Below are positions 10,586-24,500 of a stretch of DNA of 64,000 nucleotides, one piece after another. Origin of the DNA: Stenocarpella maydis (taxonomy: Eukaryota > Ascomycota > Sordariomycetes > Diaporthales > Diaporthaceae); contig NQMI01000012.1 of the NCBI GenBank assembly GCA_002270565.1, positions 634,727 to 698,726 of the forward strand, given 5' to 3'. Each line of letters begins with the position of its first letter. Position 1 is the first letter of the stretch. The notes under the pieces are model-generated. The model did no database searches and had not been told where the DNA came from. It saw only the letters and a program-made list of their open reading frames with translations. The position numbers and the translations under genes are program-made.

Positions 10586-13500
10586 ATGGCCGAGAAGATC
10601 ACAGACGAGCAGGTCGAGGCCCTGCAGAATATCTTGCGCTCCGACGCCTCCGTCGATGCCAAAGTCGCTCAGGTCACCGCCGTCAAGACCGGCATCAAAC
10701 ACCACAATGTCCCCGACACCTGCGTCGCACAGCTCTTCGAGGCCCTTCGCACCGCTTCCTCGAACCAGCACGGCGTCCTCGCCAATGCGGGGCTGACCTC
10801 GCTCAACCACCTCCTCACGCGCATGTCGCGCCAGGACCCCAAGTACATCATAAGGGAGACCAAGGCGACACTGCCACTTCTCGTGGACAGGATGGGCGAT
10901 CAGAAGGAAAAGTTCCGTACCCTCGCGGTGCAGTCGATGGCTACCATGTATAAGGTCGTGCCGGCTGACGTCGAGCGCCACGTTCGGAACTTCGCCATGG
11001 CGGGTAAGAACTCCAGGGCCAAGGAGGCCAGCATGCAGTGGCTCCTACAGATGCACAACGAACAAGGCATGGCATTCCGGGGCTACGTCCCACGCCTCAT
11101 GGAGCTGCTGGAGGATGCTGACCCTACCGTTCGCGACATGGCCAAGACCACCGTCATTGAGCTTTTCAGAGACGCACCTGGCACGGCCAAGGCCGACCTG
11201 AAAAAGCAGCTCGAGAACTTCAAGGTCCGCCCAGCCATCAAGCAGGCTATAGTCAAGGAGCTGATCCCAAGGTCAACCACCCCCGCCCCCGACGAGAATC
11301 CACCACCAGAACTGCCTAGGCCCGTCTCGCGCCCGAACCTCTCGGCCAGCGTCTCCTCCGTGTCCGCCTTTGGCGAGCGCCCGATCACGCCCGTGCCAGA
11401 CACCAGGACGGAGACGGTCGAGCCCTCGTACCTCAACACAAACCGCGAGCTGGACGAGATGTTTACGCAGATGCATGGCTATTTCGACGGCAGGGAGTCA
11501 GAACACAACTGGATGCTGCGGGAGCAGAGTATCAACAAGCTCCGCAGGTTGATGGCTGGCAATGCCGTGTCGGACTACCACGACCCATTCCTGGCAGGCC
11601 TGAGGAGTCTCCTCGATGGCATCATCAAGGCCGTTACCTCACTCAGGACGAGCTTGTCGAAAGAGGGCTGTGCTCTGGTCCAGGACATCGCCATCAACTA
11701 TGGTTCTGGTATGGATCCCATGGTGGAGCTACTGATGCAGACGTTGGTCAAGCTCTCTGGCGCGACGAAGAAGATTGCCTCTCAACAGGCCAATGTCTGT
11801 ATCGACACCATAATCGGAAGAGTGACCTACACCAACCGAATCATGCAGCATGTCGCCGGTGCTTGCACAGACAAGAATGTGCAGCCTCGGTTGTATGCGA
11901 CTGAGTGGCTCAAGACGCTCCTGAAAAAGGAGGCCCACCACAAGAGCCACGTCGAGCATAATGGCGGCTTGGACCTGATTGAGAGATCGATCAGGAAGGG
12001 CCTCGGTGATGCGAATCCTGGCGTCAGGGAAAAGATGAGGGGTACATTCTGGACATTTTATGGTATCTGGCCCGCAAGGGCAGAGGCGTATGTTCCTTCT
12101 TCTTGTTGATACCGCGGCCGTTGTAAACTAACCTGAATTCCAGTCTGATGGATTCCTTGGATCCAACAGCGCAGAAAGCGCTAGAGAAGGACCCTAACAA
12201 CCCCAATACTCCAAAGAAGTCAGGACCTGCGGCGAGGCCCGGCCTCGGACTCTCACGTAGCACGATAGGAGCCAAGCCGTCTCTGAGAGAGGCCATGATG
12301 GCTCAGAAGAAAGCTATGGCGACAAAGAACCTCCCGGTCAGACCTGGGTCCGCCATGGCGCACTTTTCGCCGCCTCGGACTACTCGAACTGTTTCAGGGT
12401 CATCGACTGCTCCGGGCAGTGCTGCTGCTCCATCCACCGCACCCCGCCAAAAACCAACCACGAGTGGCGGGCTTTCAGTAGCGCCCGTCCGACCGACGAG
12501 GAAACGTCCAGAAATGGCACCACGGCCAGCGACTGCGGGTCCATATTCTGTGCGTGCTGGAACCGACACCGAGATGAGCCCCCCGCCAGTGAGACCGAAA
12601 GCAGTGACGTCGAAGACCATGGGCACAACGCCCAAGCGGATAGTGGCAAAGCCGAGACCAGCTCACAAACCGACCGCGAGTGAGTCCAGTATCCCCACAC
12701 CCACGAGGTTGACGCACGCAAAATCCTCGCCTGCCACAAGTCCAGCAAAGAGCCCAATCAGGCAAAGGCTACAGCCTGGGCCACTTTTGGGTAGCCCGCA
12801 GCCCGAAGATAGCCTCTCACTGATAACGCCGACGACACCGACCTTCCCACCCGCGGATCCGCCAGTCATCGCGTGTCCTGACCTCATAGCCCCTGAATTG
12901 TCTGCCCCGGCAGAGCTAGATCGAACAGCGAGCCCGATGGGAACACCATCCAAGGCCTTGAGGGTATATGAAGACCCATTGACAGCAGAGCAGTCAACTC
13001 CACGGTTGACGCCTCCAGCGGTGCTAGAAGAAAAGCCCGTGAATGAGGATGCCGCCAACTTGGTGTCACGCCAGAACGGCGACGGAGACGCGGAACCCGG
13101 CATCTCGCCCGACAAGGCCAAGCAACATGCTCGGCTGATTGAGAGCGCACTGGTCAAGATCAGCGCGATGTCTCTTGACGTACACGGGTTCCGCAAGCTG
13201 CAGGGCATCATCCGCGACAATAAAGCGCCTCTATCTGACGACAAGTTCGAGGCACTACTCCTAGGGCTTTTCGACTACCTGGAGGACCCGCAGTCCAACC
13301 TGCCGCCCGGGAAGGTGCAGGACATCAAGGCGCAGAACCTGGCGACCATCAAGCTCATGCTCAAGAAGTACCGCGATCACTTCCAGCCGCACATCTCCAA
13401 GGGCCTGGAGTCGCTCATGTCGGCGCGCGCGGTGTACGACGCCCGCACACACATCGTCTCCGGGCTGGAGCTGCTAGCGGACGAGCTGGTGTCGCTGGGC

Positions 13501-13869
13501 GACGCGCAGGAGATCGCGACGGTGCTGACGAGGCGTATGGCCGTCACGCCCGCTGACAGCGCGGCGGGGCTGCGGTCTCTGAGCATGGGCCTCCATGTGC
13601 TCAAGGAGATGATCGACGCCAAGGGCGAGTACGTGCCCACGGACCAGGAGCTGTCCGCGATGGCGGCGCTGTGCACGCGTTGCCTGGACAGCAGCGAGTC
13701 CGGTGTCCGCATGGACGCCGTGCAGCTCTGTGTGGCGCTGCAGGGCCGCGTGGGCGACGCGAGATTCTGGGATGTGATGAAGGACGTCAAGGATGACCCA
13801 AAGAGCCTCATCACGTACTACATCGTCAAGAGGCAGAGGGAGAAGGAGACGGCTACTGGTACGGCCTAG
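10586..13869 (+). CDS. STU1: CLASP-family microtubule-stabilising protein STU1
   Basis: Two exons, 10586-12087 and 12144-13869, are joined by a 56-bp phase-2 intron (GTATGT...TTCCAG). The protein is 1,075 aa, within the usual range for filamentous-fungal Stu1. Residues 1-230 form an N-terminal HEAT/TOG-like array (repeated helices such as FRTLAVQSMATMYKVV and RLMELLEDADPTVRDMAKTT). Residues about 283-505 are the CLASP N domain, beginning LNTNRELDEMF. Residues about 520-830 are a Ser/Pro/Thr/Lys/Arg-rich basic linker expected to bind the microtubule lattice. A C-terminal HEAT-like region follows (SALVKISAMSLDVHGFRKLQ onward). CLASPs bind microtubule plus ends and the spindle midzone and promote rescue; in yeast Stu1 is needed for bipolar spindles. 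The start was chosen because MAEKITDEQVEAL begins the conserved domain. Confidence 0.95.
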
Positions 13870-16208
13870 GTGATTCTCCTGGTGCGCTTTTGGCGGCGCT
13901 GAGATGACGGTGTTGGCCCGGCTTAGATTTTGAAGCCGAAGCTTGGGAAACCGGTAAAGGGGGGGGGGGATACCGGGCCGGTAATTGGACATGGTGTTTG
14001 TAATACCTCTTTTCCTTACCATTTTTGCATCAAGAAAAAACAGTGCGACAGGAAACAGATCTGGCGGGGACCCAGGCCGGCTGGGCGGTTGGAGTTCGGA
14101 AAAAAGGGCTTTGGTCTTTCTGCTGTTCGGTTGTTTACGCGGTGGTGGTGGTTGGGGGAGAGGGGGCTATAATCATCGGGGTTATACCATACCTGCCCTT
14201 TTATTTGTGTCTATCTGCCCATACCAAACTCACATGCCACTTCTTTTCCTCAACATGAAGCTGTGTTGACATCTACTGGGGTTGGACGCCGCGAGGGGGA
14301 TGGGTCCTGCCTCTGTGCTCGACTCGGAGATGAGCCTGGGGATGTTGTAAGCTGTGCCACGGCACCATTGAAGCGAGGGCCGAGGAATGCATGCGAGCAT
14401 GCATTGAGGTTTGATGACGACGAGCGAGCTGAAAGGCTCCAGTCCTAATAGTCCGTCCGTATCGTAGTTCTGCGTTTTTTCTTGCTTCTTTTATTTTATT
14501 TATTTAATTTTGTATTCTTGATATATTCGTCCCAAGACAATAGCTCGCCAGCGGAATTCCCCTTGCGGCTTCCGACCCGTTTGTTGGCGGGGATGCTGCG
14601 GGTGAAAGAAGGATGGTAGTGGTGGCGCGGCATCTACTTTGCATGCGCGTGTGGTCTGCCTACCTGCCGCATATAGCCTTTTCTGTGTAGGCTGTGGGTT
14701 TTATATTGCGGCCGGGGGGGTTGGTCGTATATGGCGGGTTCTAGATTTCCGCCCACCCCTCCTCCCTCGCCAGCACGTGTGTGTGTGCTGCGGGCGCGGG
14801 CCCACGTGTGCATGTACTTTATTACTGCACGTCTTCCCTTCCCTGGTCTCGCACGCACTCACGCGTAACGTTGCTACAGAAGTGTGCTTTGTACCTGTCA
14901 TGACGCGCACTTTCGCTTGCCTGCCTGGGGCTTCTAGAACGGTTCGGTGGAATCGCCGGTGGCTTTGGTTCCTGTGTAGCTACGCTACACTACACACATG
15001 CACACACACACTTGCTGCACGGTATTATTGGTGGCTTTTTTTTTGTTGCCTTGAGGAGAGGACGGGCCGGGGGCTTATGTTGGCTTGCTGGCGAGCTGAC
15101 GGGCCGACTGGCTGGATACTATATTTCTTGTGTGCTGCGCTCTCACTAGTGAGTTGTTGGTTTCTCTACTTGATACAGCGCTACTTGGAAAATAGGGACA
15201 TTGACCCGGCACGGCAGGAAGCAAGACCGTGGGCCTGTCGGCGAGACGAGGGATCCTCCAGCATGCAGGGACCGTCCGGCAGCGATGGGGGGTTGGGGGG
15301 TGCAGGAAGGAAAGATGATGAGAGAGGGAGGGGCCAAGCATTCAGGGTCCAGGCTAGACTATCGTGTAGTGTACTACGGGCAGTTATTATTATTGTGGGT
15401 GGGGGAAGATTGCGCTCATCTGCCGGGTCTGGACTGAGGGCTGTGGATTCTCCCGTCATACCCACCCTCCTCCTCGCTCGCGAACCGCTGGGGGGCATGA
15501 GTAGGATCAGGTGGGGAGAAGATGGTCTGGCCGAGGGTGGGCTGGCAGCCCTGCTGAGCAGTCAGTTCAAGTTACTTGTGAGCGAGAGCATTGAAGATGG
15601 GAAGGGAGGGTCTGTTTAAAGCGACCAGATATCCCGCCCACCCACTCACTGGTGATCCCCCCATCTGCCGTGTAAAGTGGCCCTGCAAGTGTCGTTTCAA
15701 AGCTGGTTGAAACACTCAAGAACAAAACCCCCAGGCCGGCGGCCGCCGTGTCTCGTGGGTTATCAAGTGGAAGGGGGGGGGGTGTCCAAAGGTGTGGGGA
15801 ATGTTCTTCGCCCTGGCCCTATGCGAGCCCAAAATGAGCTTCTTGCCGAAAGCTATCCGCGACGCGCACCGATTGGAAGATGGCGTGACCGCATATGAAA
15901 TTTGAAAAAAAAAAAAAGAAACAATGAGCGTCGTATCTGGGGGGATCTGAGAATAGAAGAGGGAGACAAAAAGACCCAAAAGGGAGACGAGGGCAGAAAT
16001 ATCACACCAAATTTGGCAAAGCCCATTTGCGCCTCTCGTCTCGCGGACACACACGCCCACATCTATAATCCCTGGGGCACTTGTGACCTGGGCCTACGTC
16101 CTCTCAACGGGTCTCGCTTCGCCTAGGCGAGGGGAGCAGTGATTCGTATGACGAGCAGCAGCAGATTCGATGGGCGACCTCCTCTCCTGCGCATGGCTGC
16201 CTGGCTCC

Positions 16209-16210
16209 AC

Positions 16211-16241
<31 letters not shown>
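16209..16241. repeat. (ACG)n microsatellite
   Basis: About ten consecutive ACG units. They lie in gene-free sequence; the minus-strand reading would be an Arg or Ser run in a frame I do not believe is coding. Confidence 0.9.
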
Positions 16242-16243
<2 letters not shown>

Positions 16244-17016
16244 GGCCACGCACGCCAGCGGGATATAGTGTACACGTGTAGCACACGCGATCTTGCGATC
16301 GTCGGGCTGTCTACTAGTGTATCGACTGATCCCCCCCTCCCCCTGGCCGGCTGCCCAACCGCGACCTAGTGGCGAGGAGTTGTCTTTGTTAGGGCCTCTT
16401 ACTTCCCGTGTTTCTTGGTCGAGATCCGTCCGTGTGAGGTGGGCTCGTCCTCCTCCTCCATCCGTGTTCCGCGACGACGGACCGTGGGGTGGGGGTGGGG
16501 CAGACACAAGGGGACTGGCCTGGCCGTTCGTTCTACAGCAGATGTGTGCCAGGGGTGGGCGGCGCCGTTGAAGTGTTGAAGATGAGATGCGTGTGAGTGT
16601 GTGTGTCGGCACAGCATTGAAGCATCTTAAGTTAGGATGGGGATGGGATGCCGTGCATCCCGCGCGAGGCTCGAGATAGGCCCGCACCTGCATTGGCGTG
16701 ACTGAGCTTATGCTCAGCTCAGGGGCAAAAGGGACGGCCGGGACAGCCGTGCGGGAGACGAGATCTCGGAGGTTTCGAGGCCAGCCAGCCTTCACTGTAA
16801 TGCCCGGGGGGATATGCATAATGATAATGGGAATAATCATACCAAGGCGGCTAAATGAGCTTTTCTGTTCGTCATGGACTCTGATGTGCCGCGAGGCTGC
16901 GTCCAAGCGAGAGGGTTGCTTGGGTGGGTGTGGGATTGGAGCTGCTGCTTGGCTGCATGGCGGACTTTAGCCTCGCCTCGGAAGAAGAGGCTGAGTGTGG
17001 CTCGTTCAACAGGTTC

Positions 17017-17032
17017 CAACAACAACAACAAC
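17017..17032. repeat. (CAA)n microsatellite
   Basis: Five CAA/AAC units in a row inside the gene-free stretch. Confidence 0.85.
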
Positions 17033-18878
17033 ATCTTGAACAGTGTGTGTACCGTCCAGCCGGTAGATGGGTCGCTTGTGCTACCTCCGAGTCTGAAACG
17101 GGGGCCAAAATGTTATCTTGTGTTACCCTTGCGTGTACGGAGGCACATGTGTGTGATGGCCGTTGCTTTCCCCTCTGATCCGTGGACAGCTGTCCCATCA
17201 TCTGTTCTGGAGATTGGACACTGTCTGGGGGGTGAAAGCATATTCGGGGAGGGAATATCCTGGCCACGAACAACGTTAGGCGCCCGAGATCCCAGGGGCG
17301 CCAGCTTGGAAAATGGTAGGTTTTTTGAGTCTGCCAACGAGATCTCGTCACCTCCGTGGGGCGACGATGATGACGATGATGGATGGATGGATGAGCTTCC
17401 TTTGTAGTTGCATGTAGTGTGGGAGCTGACCGCTGTGGGGGCATGTCGGAACGTCAATTGGGCTGTCCCGCTTCGTGATGCTGATGTTTCCGTCGCAGTC
17501 ACACTCCGCACGTCCTTGATCCTTCCTGTGCATCATCCATCGCCAGATGGCCAAGCTAAAACAATGCCGCGTCCCTACACTGCGACCTGGAGACAAGGCT
17601 GCTGCTGCCCTTCTCATCTCCCCTGCCGCGGTCTCGCCATCCCCTCCTCCCCGTCACTCAACTTGAAACCTACGCCATGCGGGTCCTCTGCCTGGGGAAC
17701 GGGGGGGGGGGTGGCTCTTTGGGTTTCCGGCCTCGAGGTACGTGATTGGCTTTCACGTTTGGGCGGTGACACTGCAGTTTTTTTGATCCTGAGGATTGTG
17801 CCGCAGACCTTATCCCTGACCGGCCGGAGGATCGCCCCGCCCAGCTGTTGATTACTCGTTACGCGCCTTTTGAGGACCCGCGAAACAAGTGACGATGGCG
17901 GCCGCCGGTGCGGCCCATCAGATCTCGGTGGTGGCAACCGGGGTCACCACAAAGTATCCAGCCGACACGGGCGGGCTGCATGGATGTGCCTTGGTCATGA
18001 TGTTATGTCTCTGCCTTTTTGCTGCGGCCGGGAGACAAGATTGCGAGGAGTGTCGCGTTGGGCTGTACGCGGAAGCCAATAAGACACTACCTACCTATTC
18101 ATTACACGACGGCTTGAGCCTCGGCCCGGCATCGCGCAGAATACATACTTGTGTAGGAACAAAAGCATCCCAGGCACCGCCTTTCCGCGCTGGCAGGACC
18201 CAGAAGAGATCATAATATATGACGATCTGCAGCCAGGCCTGGGGGAGGGGGGAAGGCGCCCATCAGATCCAGCGCAACGGACCTGTGATAGCGTGCCTCA
18301 TTTATTACCAAGACGGCTTATGCTTTGGGGGGCGGGGGCGGTTTAACACGGCAGGGCAGCTTGCTCTGGCTCAATCTATTACACAGTAAATCTTTGCTTG
18401 ATATTGTGCTCGTTGCCGCTCCGGGTTGCGGGCGGGTTGGGTTGCTGGCCCCTGGATCTGAAATGAACAACAACGTGCCAGCACCCGCATGAGATGAGTG
18501 CCGACCTGCGGCTTGTTCCTGCAGCCCCCCGGTCGTTTGTTCCTGCGAGGCTGCCGGATGCTACAGTCTGGCTTTGGTATGGCACGTGGATGTGGTTCGT
18601 GAGGCTGTCTGTCGCTCAGGTCGCGTGTCTCGTCGATGCTACACTACGACGTCAGCATCTACCCTTGCCGGCGCAGCAGAATTGGCCCCCATTTGCGCCC
18701 TCGAGCCTGCACACTGCGGGCAGGCTGGGATAATCGCGCCCCGGCTGCGTTAGCTTCTCTGGGGTGGAACGAGGGTGGCCTCATCCTGCGCTGGATTGCT
18801 TGCTGGTGTCTTGGCATCTCTGGGGAGACGCCAGCCTGGTCGAGCATACTGGCATACACAGTAGCACCACCGGGCACA

Positions 18879-18912
18879 GACACACACACACACACACGCA
18901 CACACACACACA
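18879..18912. repeat. (CA)n microsatellite
   Basis: An almost uninterrupted CA dinucleotide tract of about 34 bases with a single G interruption at 18899. Confidence 0.9.
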
Positions 18913-20537
18913 TATAGTGTACACCGTGTATTTATATCCCGTGAGCAAATTCGGTTATCTTCCCGGAAGTGGGCCACGATTGCGACGGCTTAGCCTCGAG
19001 GCTAGAATCCTTTTGGGAGGTAAGGAAAAAAAGTCTCCGATGCAAATGCCGGCATCTGAGGCGGGCGGACACACAAACGCGGTAATCACCTCACCCGTAC
19101 AGGCAGGCCCGTAATCTGCGTATCGTGTGTGATGCTCTACTCATGCTGTTCTATTCATGGGCCTGTCGTCAGGATGGGCCGGAGAGGCCGCTTGCTCCAC
19201 ACAATGTCGCAAGACAGGCCAACAGGGCAATACACTAACGCCAAGAGGCCCCAATTGCCTAGCCCCGGGTCTGTTTTGACTCGTGGTGCCCATCCAACCG
19301 TTCCTACACTAGGTATATATGGGGGGGCACGAGATGTGCGACAGAGGCGGGTTCCCGTTCCAGCGACATGCAGGCCGCCATGCCGCCTGCAGGTTATCTG
19401 CAGGAGAGAGCTGTCAGGAGGGTGGCGGAAATGCTGGTTGGCTGGTCGGCTAGAGGGCTGGACCAGATTTTTGACCACCACCTCCGGAGTGCAGGGCCTA
19501 TGATGGAGAGGCCCGGGAGGCGAGGAGGGCCAGAGCAGGAAGGGAAGGGTTGTTGGTGATCTGGCCAGGCTGGCTGGCTGGCAGGGGACATCTGGAGGAC
19601 CACAATATGGAACGCAATCTAGGCATTGCCCATTGACTTCCCCAAGAGGACTGGCTGCAGATCAATGCATGTGCTGTGGGTTGTCGGTACCGGCCGGTGG
19701 TATTTTTGTGGTTGAGCAGGATGGGGACAGGATTCATGAAGACAAGATGCTCGTGGGATATTTGTTCAGTTGGTTGACGGCGGCATGCTAGACAAACAAT
19801 GGTGGTTGACTGCACATGTGACATGGACCAGATGCCTAGGTACACTATGTATTATACCTTGGTACTCCGGACCTTATGGCACATGACCACTTCTCCTGGA
19901 CCATGTTGGACAAGCTTGTAACGAACATGCAGATTCATATTGACTGGTGGTATTGCAAAGAGTCAAATGGTGTGATGACGTGCATAAAACTACTTTTTCT
20001 TTTTTCTTTCTTGTCTCGTGCTTGGGAATACAAACACAAATAGATAGGTATAAAATGCCAGTCCTTTTTAAACCGTAAACTGTGTACTCCGTCCTAGGTC
20101 TGACAAATGTTAACCATACATGTACTCCATGTAGGCTGGGCTGCTGTTCAGGAACGACAGTCTAGTCGTCAAGCCGACAAGTTGGTCGTCTCGTCTCCTT
20201 GACCCTTGGCACCAGCGAACCCTGTGCCCCGACCCCCCCCCCTTCTCCTTCCCCTACTCCCCTAGTCCCCTAGTCTGTCTACACTAGTCTTATTCCCGTG
20301 CACCTTTTGGCGAAAAAAGGTCCAAACAACCCGCTGTGTCCCCAGCAGAGCGGGGGCCTACTTCTCCGCTGCACTCCGCCCTGGCAGCCCTGGCAGGGCC
20401 CTGGCTAATCCGAGACTGACCAAGTCCCGACCTTCTCCCACTCTGCCGTATCCCTTCCTCCCCCCAAAACCGTCTCCACCCTTGTTCGCCTCCTGGACTG
20501 GCTCGTGGCTTTCTGGTTGTAACCTGCCCAGGTCCGC

Positions 20538-20625
20538 CAGTGTGTTATGTGTGTATGTGTGTATGTGTGAGTGCGTGTTTGGTGCGTCTTCTTCTATTCT
20601 GTGTGTGTGTGTGTGCGCATGTGTG
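20538..20625. repeat. (TG)n-rich tract
   Basis: Imperfect TG/TATG repeats at about 20540-20580 and a purer (TG)n at about 20599-20617. The tract is purine/pyrimidine alternating and lies in the putative promoter region of the RhoGAP gene. Confidence 0.8.
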
Positions 20626-21277
20626 CTGTCAAGGCTGTCTGTCTCTCTGTCTGTCGGGTTATCCACCCACTGTTTCCCTGACTGGCCACTGCCACACTGC
20701 CCATTCATTCATTCCACCCAATCCATATCCACACACACACACAACACACACAATCTTCCCGCTACTTGTCACCCCCCCCCATCACATCACACTTCCCTCC
20801 GCCCATCAAATCAATGAATGAATAGTCAACCAGGCAGGCCTGCGCTTGCTGTACCACCCTCGCTGCTCTCCACTCAACCACGTCTCTTCTTGTCTCCCTG
20901 CAACCCAGTCCCGGGCCAGCAGCACCACGACTGACTGACAGCCGAGAGTGCTCAGACAGAGGACTATCTGCATCACAGACCAGCCCTGGTCACACACACA
21001 CAGACATATGTCTGTGCCCTTTTCAACGTCCTCTCTCTCCTCGTCCACAATTTCCACCCACCCGCCAGCCAGCCGGGCCTAGCTCCTCGTCATTCGCGTC
21101 CGAGAGACCAAGGCCAGAGCCGTGCTCTCCCCCTTCTCCCGGCCGCGGCTGACCGACGATCCAAGCCGAACGACACCCGACCCACGACGGCCTCACCACC
21201 ACCCACCCCCCTTCGGTCGACACTGGCACTCAAGGGTTCTTGCTTTCCAGCCCGGCCTCCCCAACCCTCTCCTCCCA

Positions 21278-21301
21278 TACCTACCTACCTACCTACCTAC
21301 C
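21278..21301. repeat. (ACCT)n tetranucleotide repeat
   Basis: About six ACCT/TACC units, some 200 bp upstream of the LIM-RhoGAP start codon, probably in the 5' leader. Confidence 0.85.
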
Positions 21302-21500
21302 CACCCCCTCTCCACCTCACCCGAGGACCACGACAGCCCACACAGTCTAGATGCTCTCGCCCTGGCCAGCATCTTGCTCTCTGCCCTTCTCATGAGACTG
21401 CTCCGCCAGCCTTCCCTGCATTAGCCGCCGCCGCCGCTCCTGACCCGGATAACAAGTTTCTCCATCTGGCCACAGCAGACAACAGCACTGACCAGCAGCC

Positions 21501-24500
21501 ATGGATGACTACCTGGAGAGCCCCATGGAGGACGATGTCTTTCCCTGCAAGGGCTGTGGAGAGGTAGGCTCGCAGACTTCAAACCTCCACAAGGAGCCAC
21601 TCAGTACCTGTCTCCAAAAGAAACACAACTGACTCTTCTTGACGTGACCCCAGATCCTGGAGGAGGGCAAGGCCTTTGAGCTCGGTATGTGCCCTGCTGA
21701 GTTGTCTGCCCCTTGTCTTGCTCGCATCTTGCCTCTTTGTCCTCGAAACCCATATTTTCGAACGAACGAACGAACGAAACAAATGGCGAAGCAACATGAC
21801 GAACGTACCGAGCGAACGAACGAGCCCTTGGCCCCTCGCCCCTTCTAGCTCTTTCTGGGGGCTCTGGGTTGCGTCTCTGCCCTCCCCCCCCCCTCGTGTG
21901 CCTCGTTCCACACACACTCCCATATGCGCTTGACCATGGCTCTAGGGGCTGAAGCTGACAGAAAGACAGCCGGAAACAGATGGCATCTGAATTGCTTCCG
22001 GTGCAATACCTGCGGCACCCTCCTCGATTCCGATGCGAACCTCCTCCTCCTCGGCGATGGCTCCCTGATCTGCAACAACTGCACCTACAGCTGCAGCGCA
22101 TGTAGCAACAAGATTGAGGACCTTGCGATCCTCACTGGTGACCAGGCCTTCTGTGCGACCTGCTTCCGGTGTCGAAACTGTAAGAGGAAGATCGAGAATC
22201 TGCGGTATGCAAGGACATCACAGGGCATCTTCTGCATGAGCTGCCACGAGTCGCTCATGGCAAGACGGAGGAAGAAATCAAAAGCTGCAGCACACGCCAA
22301 GTCACGAGATAAGGACTCCCCCATGGTCGACAAGTCACTGCCCGCCCTGCCGCCCAACGCCATACCGCCCAACGCCTTTTCCGACGACCGTGTCTTCCCA
22401 GACTCCGACACCCCCACGGAGCTCTCGCCCCGGCCGACCAGGCCCGCGTACCCCAGGAAGGACTCGTCATCAAGAGGTAGCTCACGCCCCGCCCGCTCGC
22501 CGGAGAGGCTCCCTGAATCCAACAAGGAGAGCGGGCTCGGCCTGCCCGCTCACAATTACCGGAGGAACAGGAACAGCTCCATCATCGGCGGACAGGCTAA
22601 CATCGAAGGTGCAGACGGCGACAGCTTTTTTATCCCGGTGGCCCTAGACCCCAGCCCCGCGCCCTCGGTGTCGTCCCCGCGGTCCAACGGTGACGCCTTC
22701 GACCAGCGCAAGCCCAGCAGCAACGAAAAAGACTATTTCACGAAACAGGCGGACAGGAAGAATGAGGCTCGCAGCTCCCATGCCTCAACCCCTCACATTG
22801 CCTTCCAGGAAAAACCGAGACGGACCTCCTCCGACTACGAAGCCTCCACTCCCAAGGAGCCCGCTCGGAAGCTGTCCAAGTCGTCTAAGTCTGACAGGAG
22901 TGTCATGTCACAAGCATCACCCGTCGGCGGCGAGGACAGGTCCCAGAAGGGTTCGAACGGGCACAAGGATGAGTTCAAGCTCCAGGACGCCCCCAAAAGT
23001 AAGAAATTAATCACCAACCGGCTCCCTCCACAAATGACCAGCTCCCTGGAGAATGGCACCCCCAAGGCGGCGGATCGCAACCTCAGGAGGGACACGATGG
23101 GTTCCAAATCCGAGTCGCCCCCGCGGCATGGCTCGGCGGACAGGTCTGGAGCCTCCAGGGAAGCCCAGGATGCCCGCGCAAAAGATGATGACAAGCGTCC
23201 ATCGCTGGAGACAAATAATTCCGCTAGGACCGGAGATACGTCAAATTCCAGGACGACTGTTCCTCGAAAGGACCTCCCCATTTCGGCTGCCAACCGCAGC
23301 GGTATGTAGCCAGCTCATTCCAAGGCAACGTGTACTGACGCACATTTATTCTTGTAGTAAACGGAAAACCCGGGAGGACCGACGACCTTACTCCTGCTCG
23401 GCCGCAGGTCGAGCAGAAACTGAGCGACACGTACATGTCACCGCGAGCTCCTCCTCAGCCACCCGGAGTGAGTGCTCCGAAGGACGCGGGCAACACGAAA
23501 AATGGGCAGACATCCCCCAAGGTGTCCCCCAAGCTACCGAGATGGAGCTCTGGCGGCGATTTCACCATGGATGAAGACATGGCACGTATCCTGGGCACAG
23601 ACGAGGGGTCCTCCTCCTTACTACGCCGAGTCTCCAACGCTGTTAGGCACGGGCGTACCGGAAGTATAGAGTCTAACTCACCGCAGACCAGGACCGCACA
23701 TGGCAGAAGCATGAGCGAAACAACCCGCGGGACCGCATCGCCCAGCTGGGACAAGACCCCGATCATCGAGACCGACCAAGGTGCCGAGACCAACTCCATT
23801 ACTATTCCCGTATCCCAGGACGACCCCGCGTTTCTGAAGCGACAGCTGCGCACCTCGGAACAGCGTGTCGCGGAGCTGGAGAAGAAGTTCCATTCCGAAA
23901 AGGACCTGTTGTCTATTGACGAGAAGCTGACCGAGAAGAGGAAGACGGTCTCTGTCCTGGACACGCAGACGGAAATCATGCTCCGTGAGTTGGAGGTGCT
24001 GGCCGGCTACGTCGAGAGAGCCAAGGACAGCAAGCGGCCCATCGACTATCACGCTCTTGAGCAGTCCGCCATTAAGGATTTCGTCGAGAAGCTTGAGCAT
24101 GTCAAGCAGACCATGTCCGCAACGATACAGCAGCTGCACACCGAGCGGAACCAGTTAATCGAGGACAAGGAGCGCGCCATCGCCGACCGGGACAGGGCCC
24201 TCGTCGAGTTCGAGCAGCTGTCGTCCAAGAATGCGCAACTCGCTGATATGAACAATGACCTCACACACCAGATTCAAGGGCGCTTCAAATCCAACGCGGG
24301 ATCTGATAGCAAACCCCCCAACGGGCTTGGCATATACACAGACCACAAGTCCGCATCCAGCACATCTGTCCATAATATCGATGCGTCGAGCATCCAGACC
24401 GGGCCGACCCTCGTCGCGACAGACGTAGACGAGCCTATTCTAGAGGGGCCAACGGTGGTGCAGGTCAGAAAGGGGCAAGCCAAGAAGTTCAACTGGAAGA

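Larger units (their letters stand above)
13870..21500. other. 7.6-kb gene-free stretch, microsatellite-rich, upstream of the LIM-RhoGAP gene
   Basis: No gene is supported on either strand. Long frames (14639-15619 plus, 16094-16906 minus) are GC-driven: they have low-complexity translations, no domains, no stable codon pattern and overlap each other's reverse strand. Contents include G/C homopolymers (13959-13969 and near 15,773, 17,700, 20,231 and 20,771) and simple repeats listed separately. From about 20,200 the + strand becomes pyrimidine-rich with CT and CA runs, as in long fungal promoters and 5' leaders. The leader of the RhoGAP mRNA may start there. Non-coding transcripts cannot be judged from sequence. 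Confidence 0.55.

Noticed and set aside
14639..15619. 326-codon open frame on the + strand
   Set aside because: Cys/Trp/Arg-rich, low-complexity translation without any domain; open by GC bias, no splice or start context support.
16094..16906. 270-codon open frame on the minus strand
   Set aside because: Contains a long Arg run from the (ACG)n microsatellite and no family features.
21924..21969. Use of ATG 21924 or the CTAG acceptor as the start of the LIM-RhoGAP exon
   Set aside because: Both lose or disrupt the FELAGNRWH part of LIM1; the acceptor at 21969 restores it in phase.
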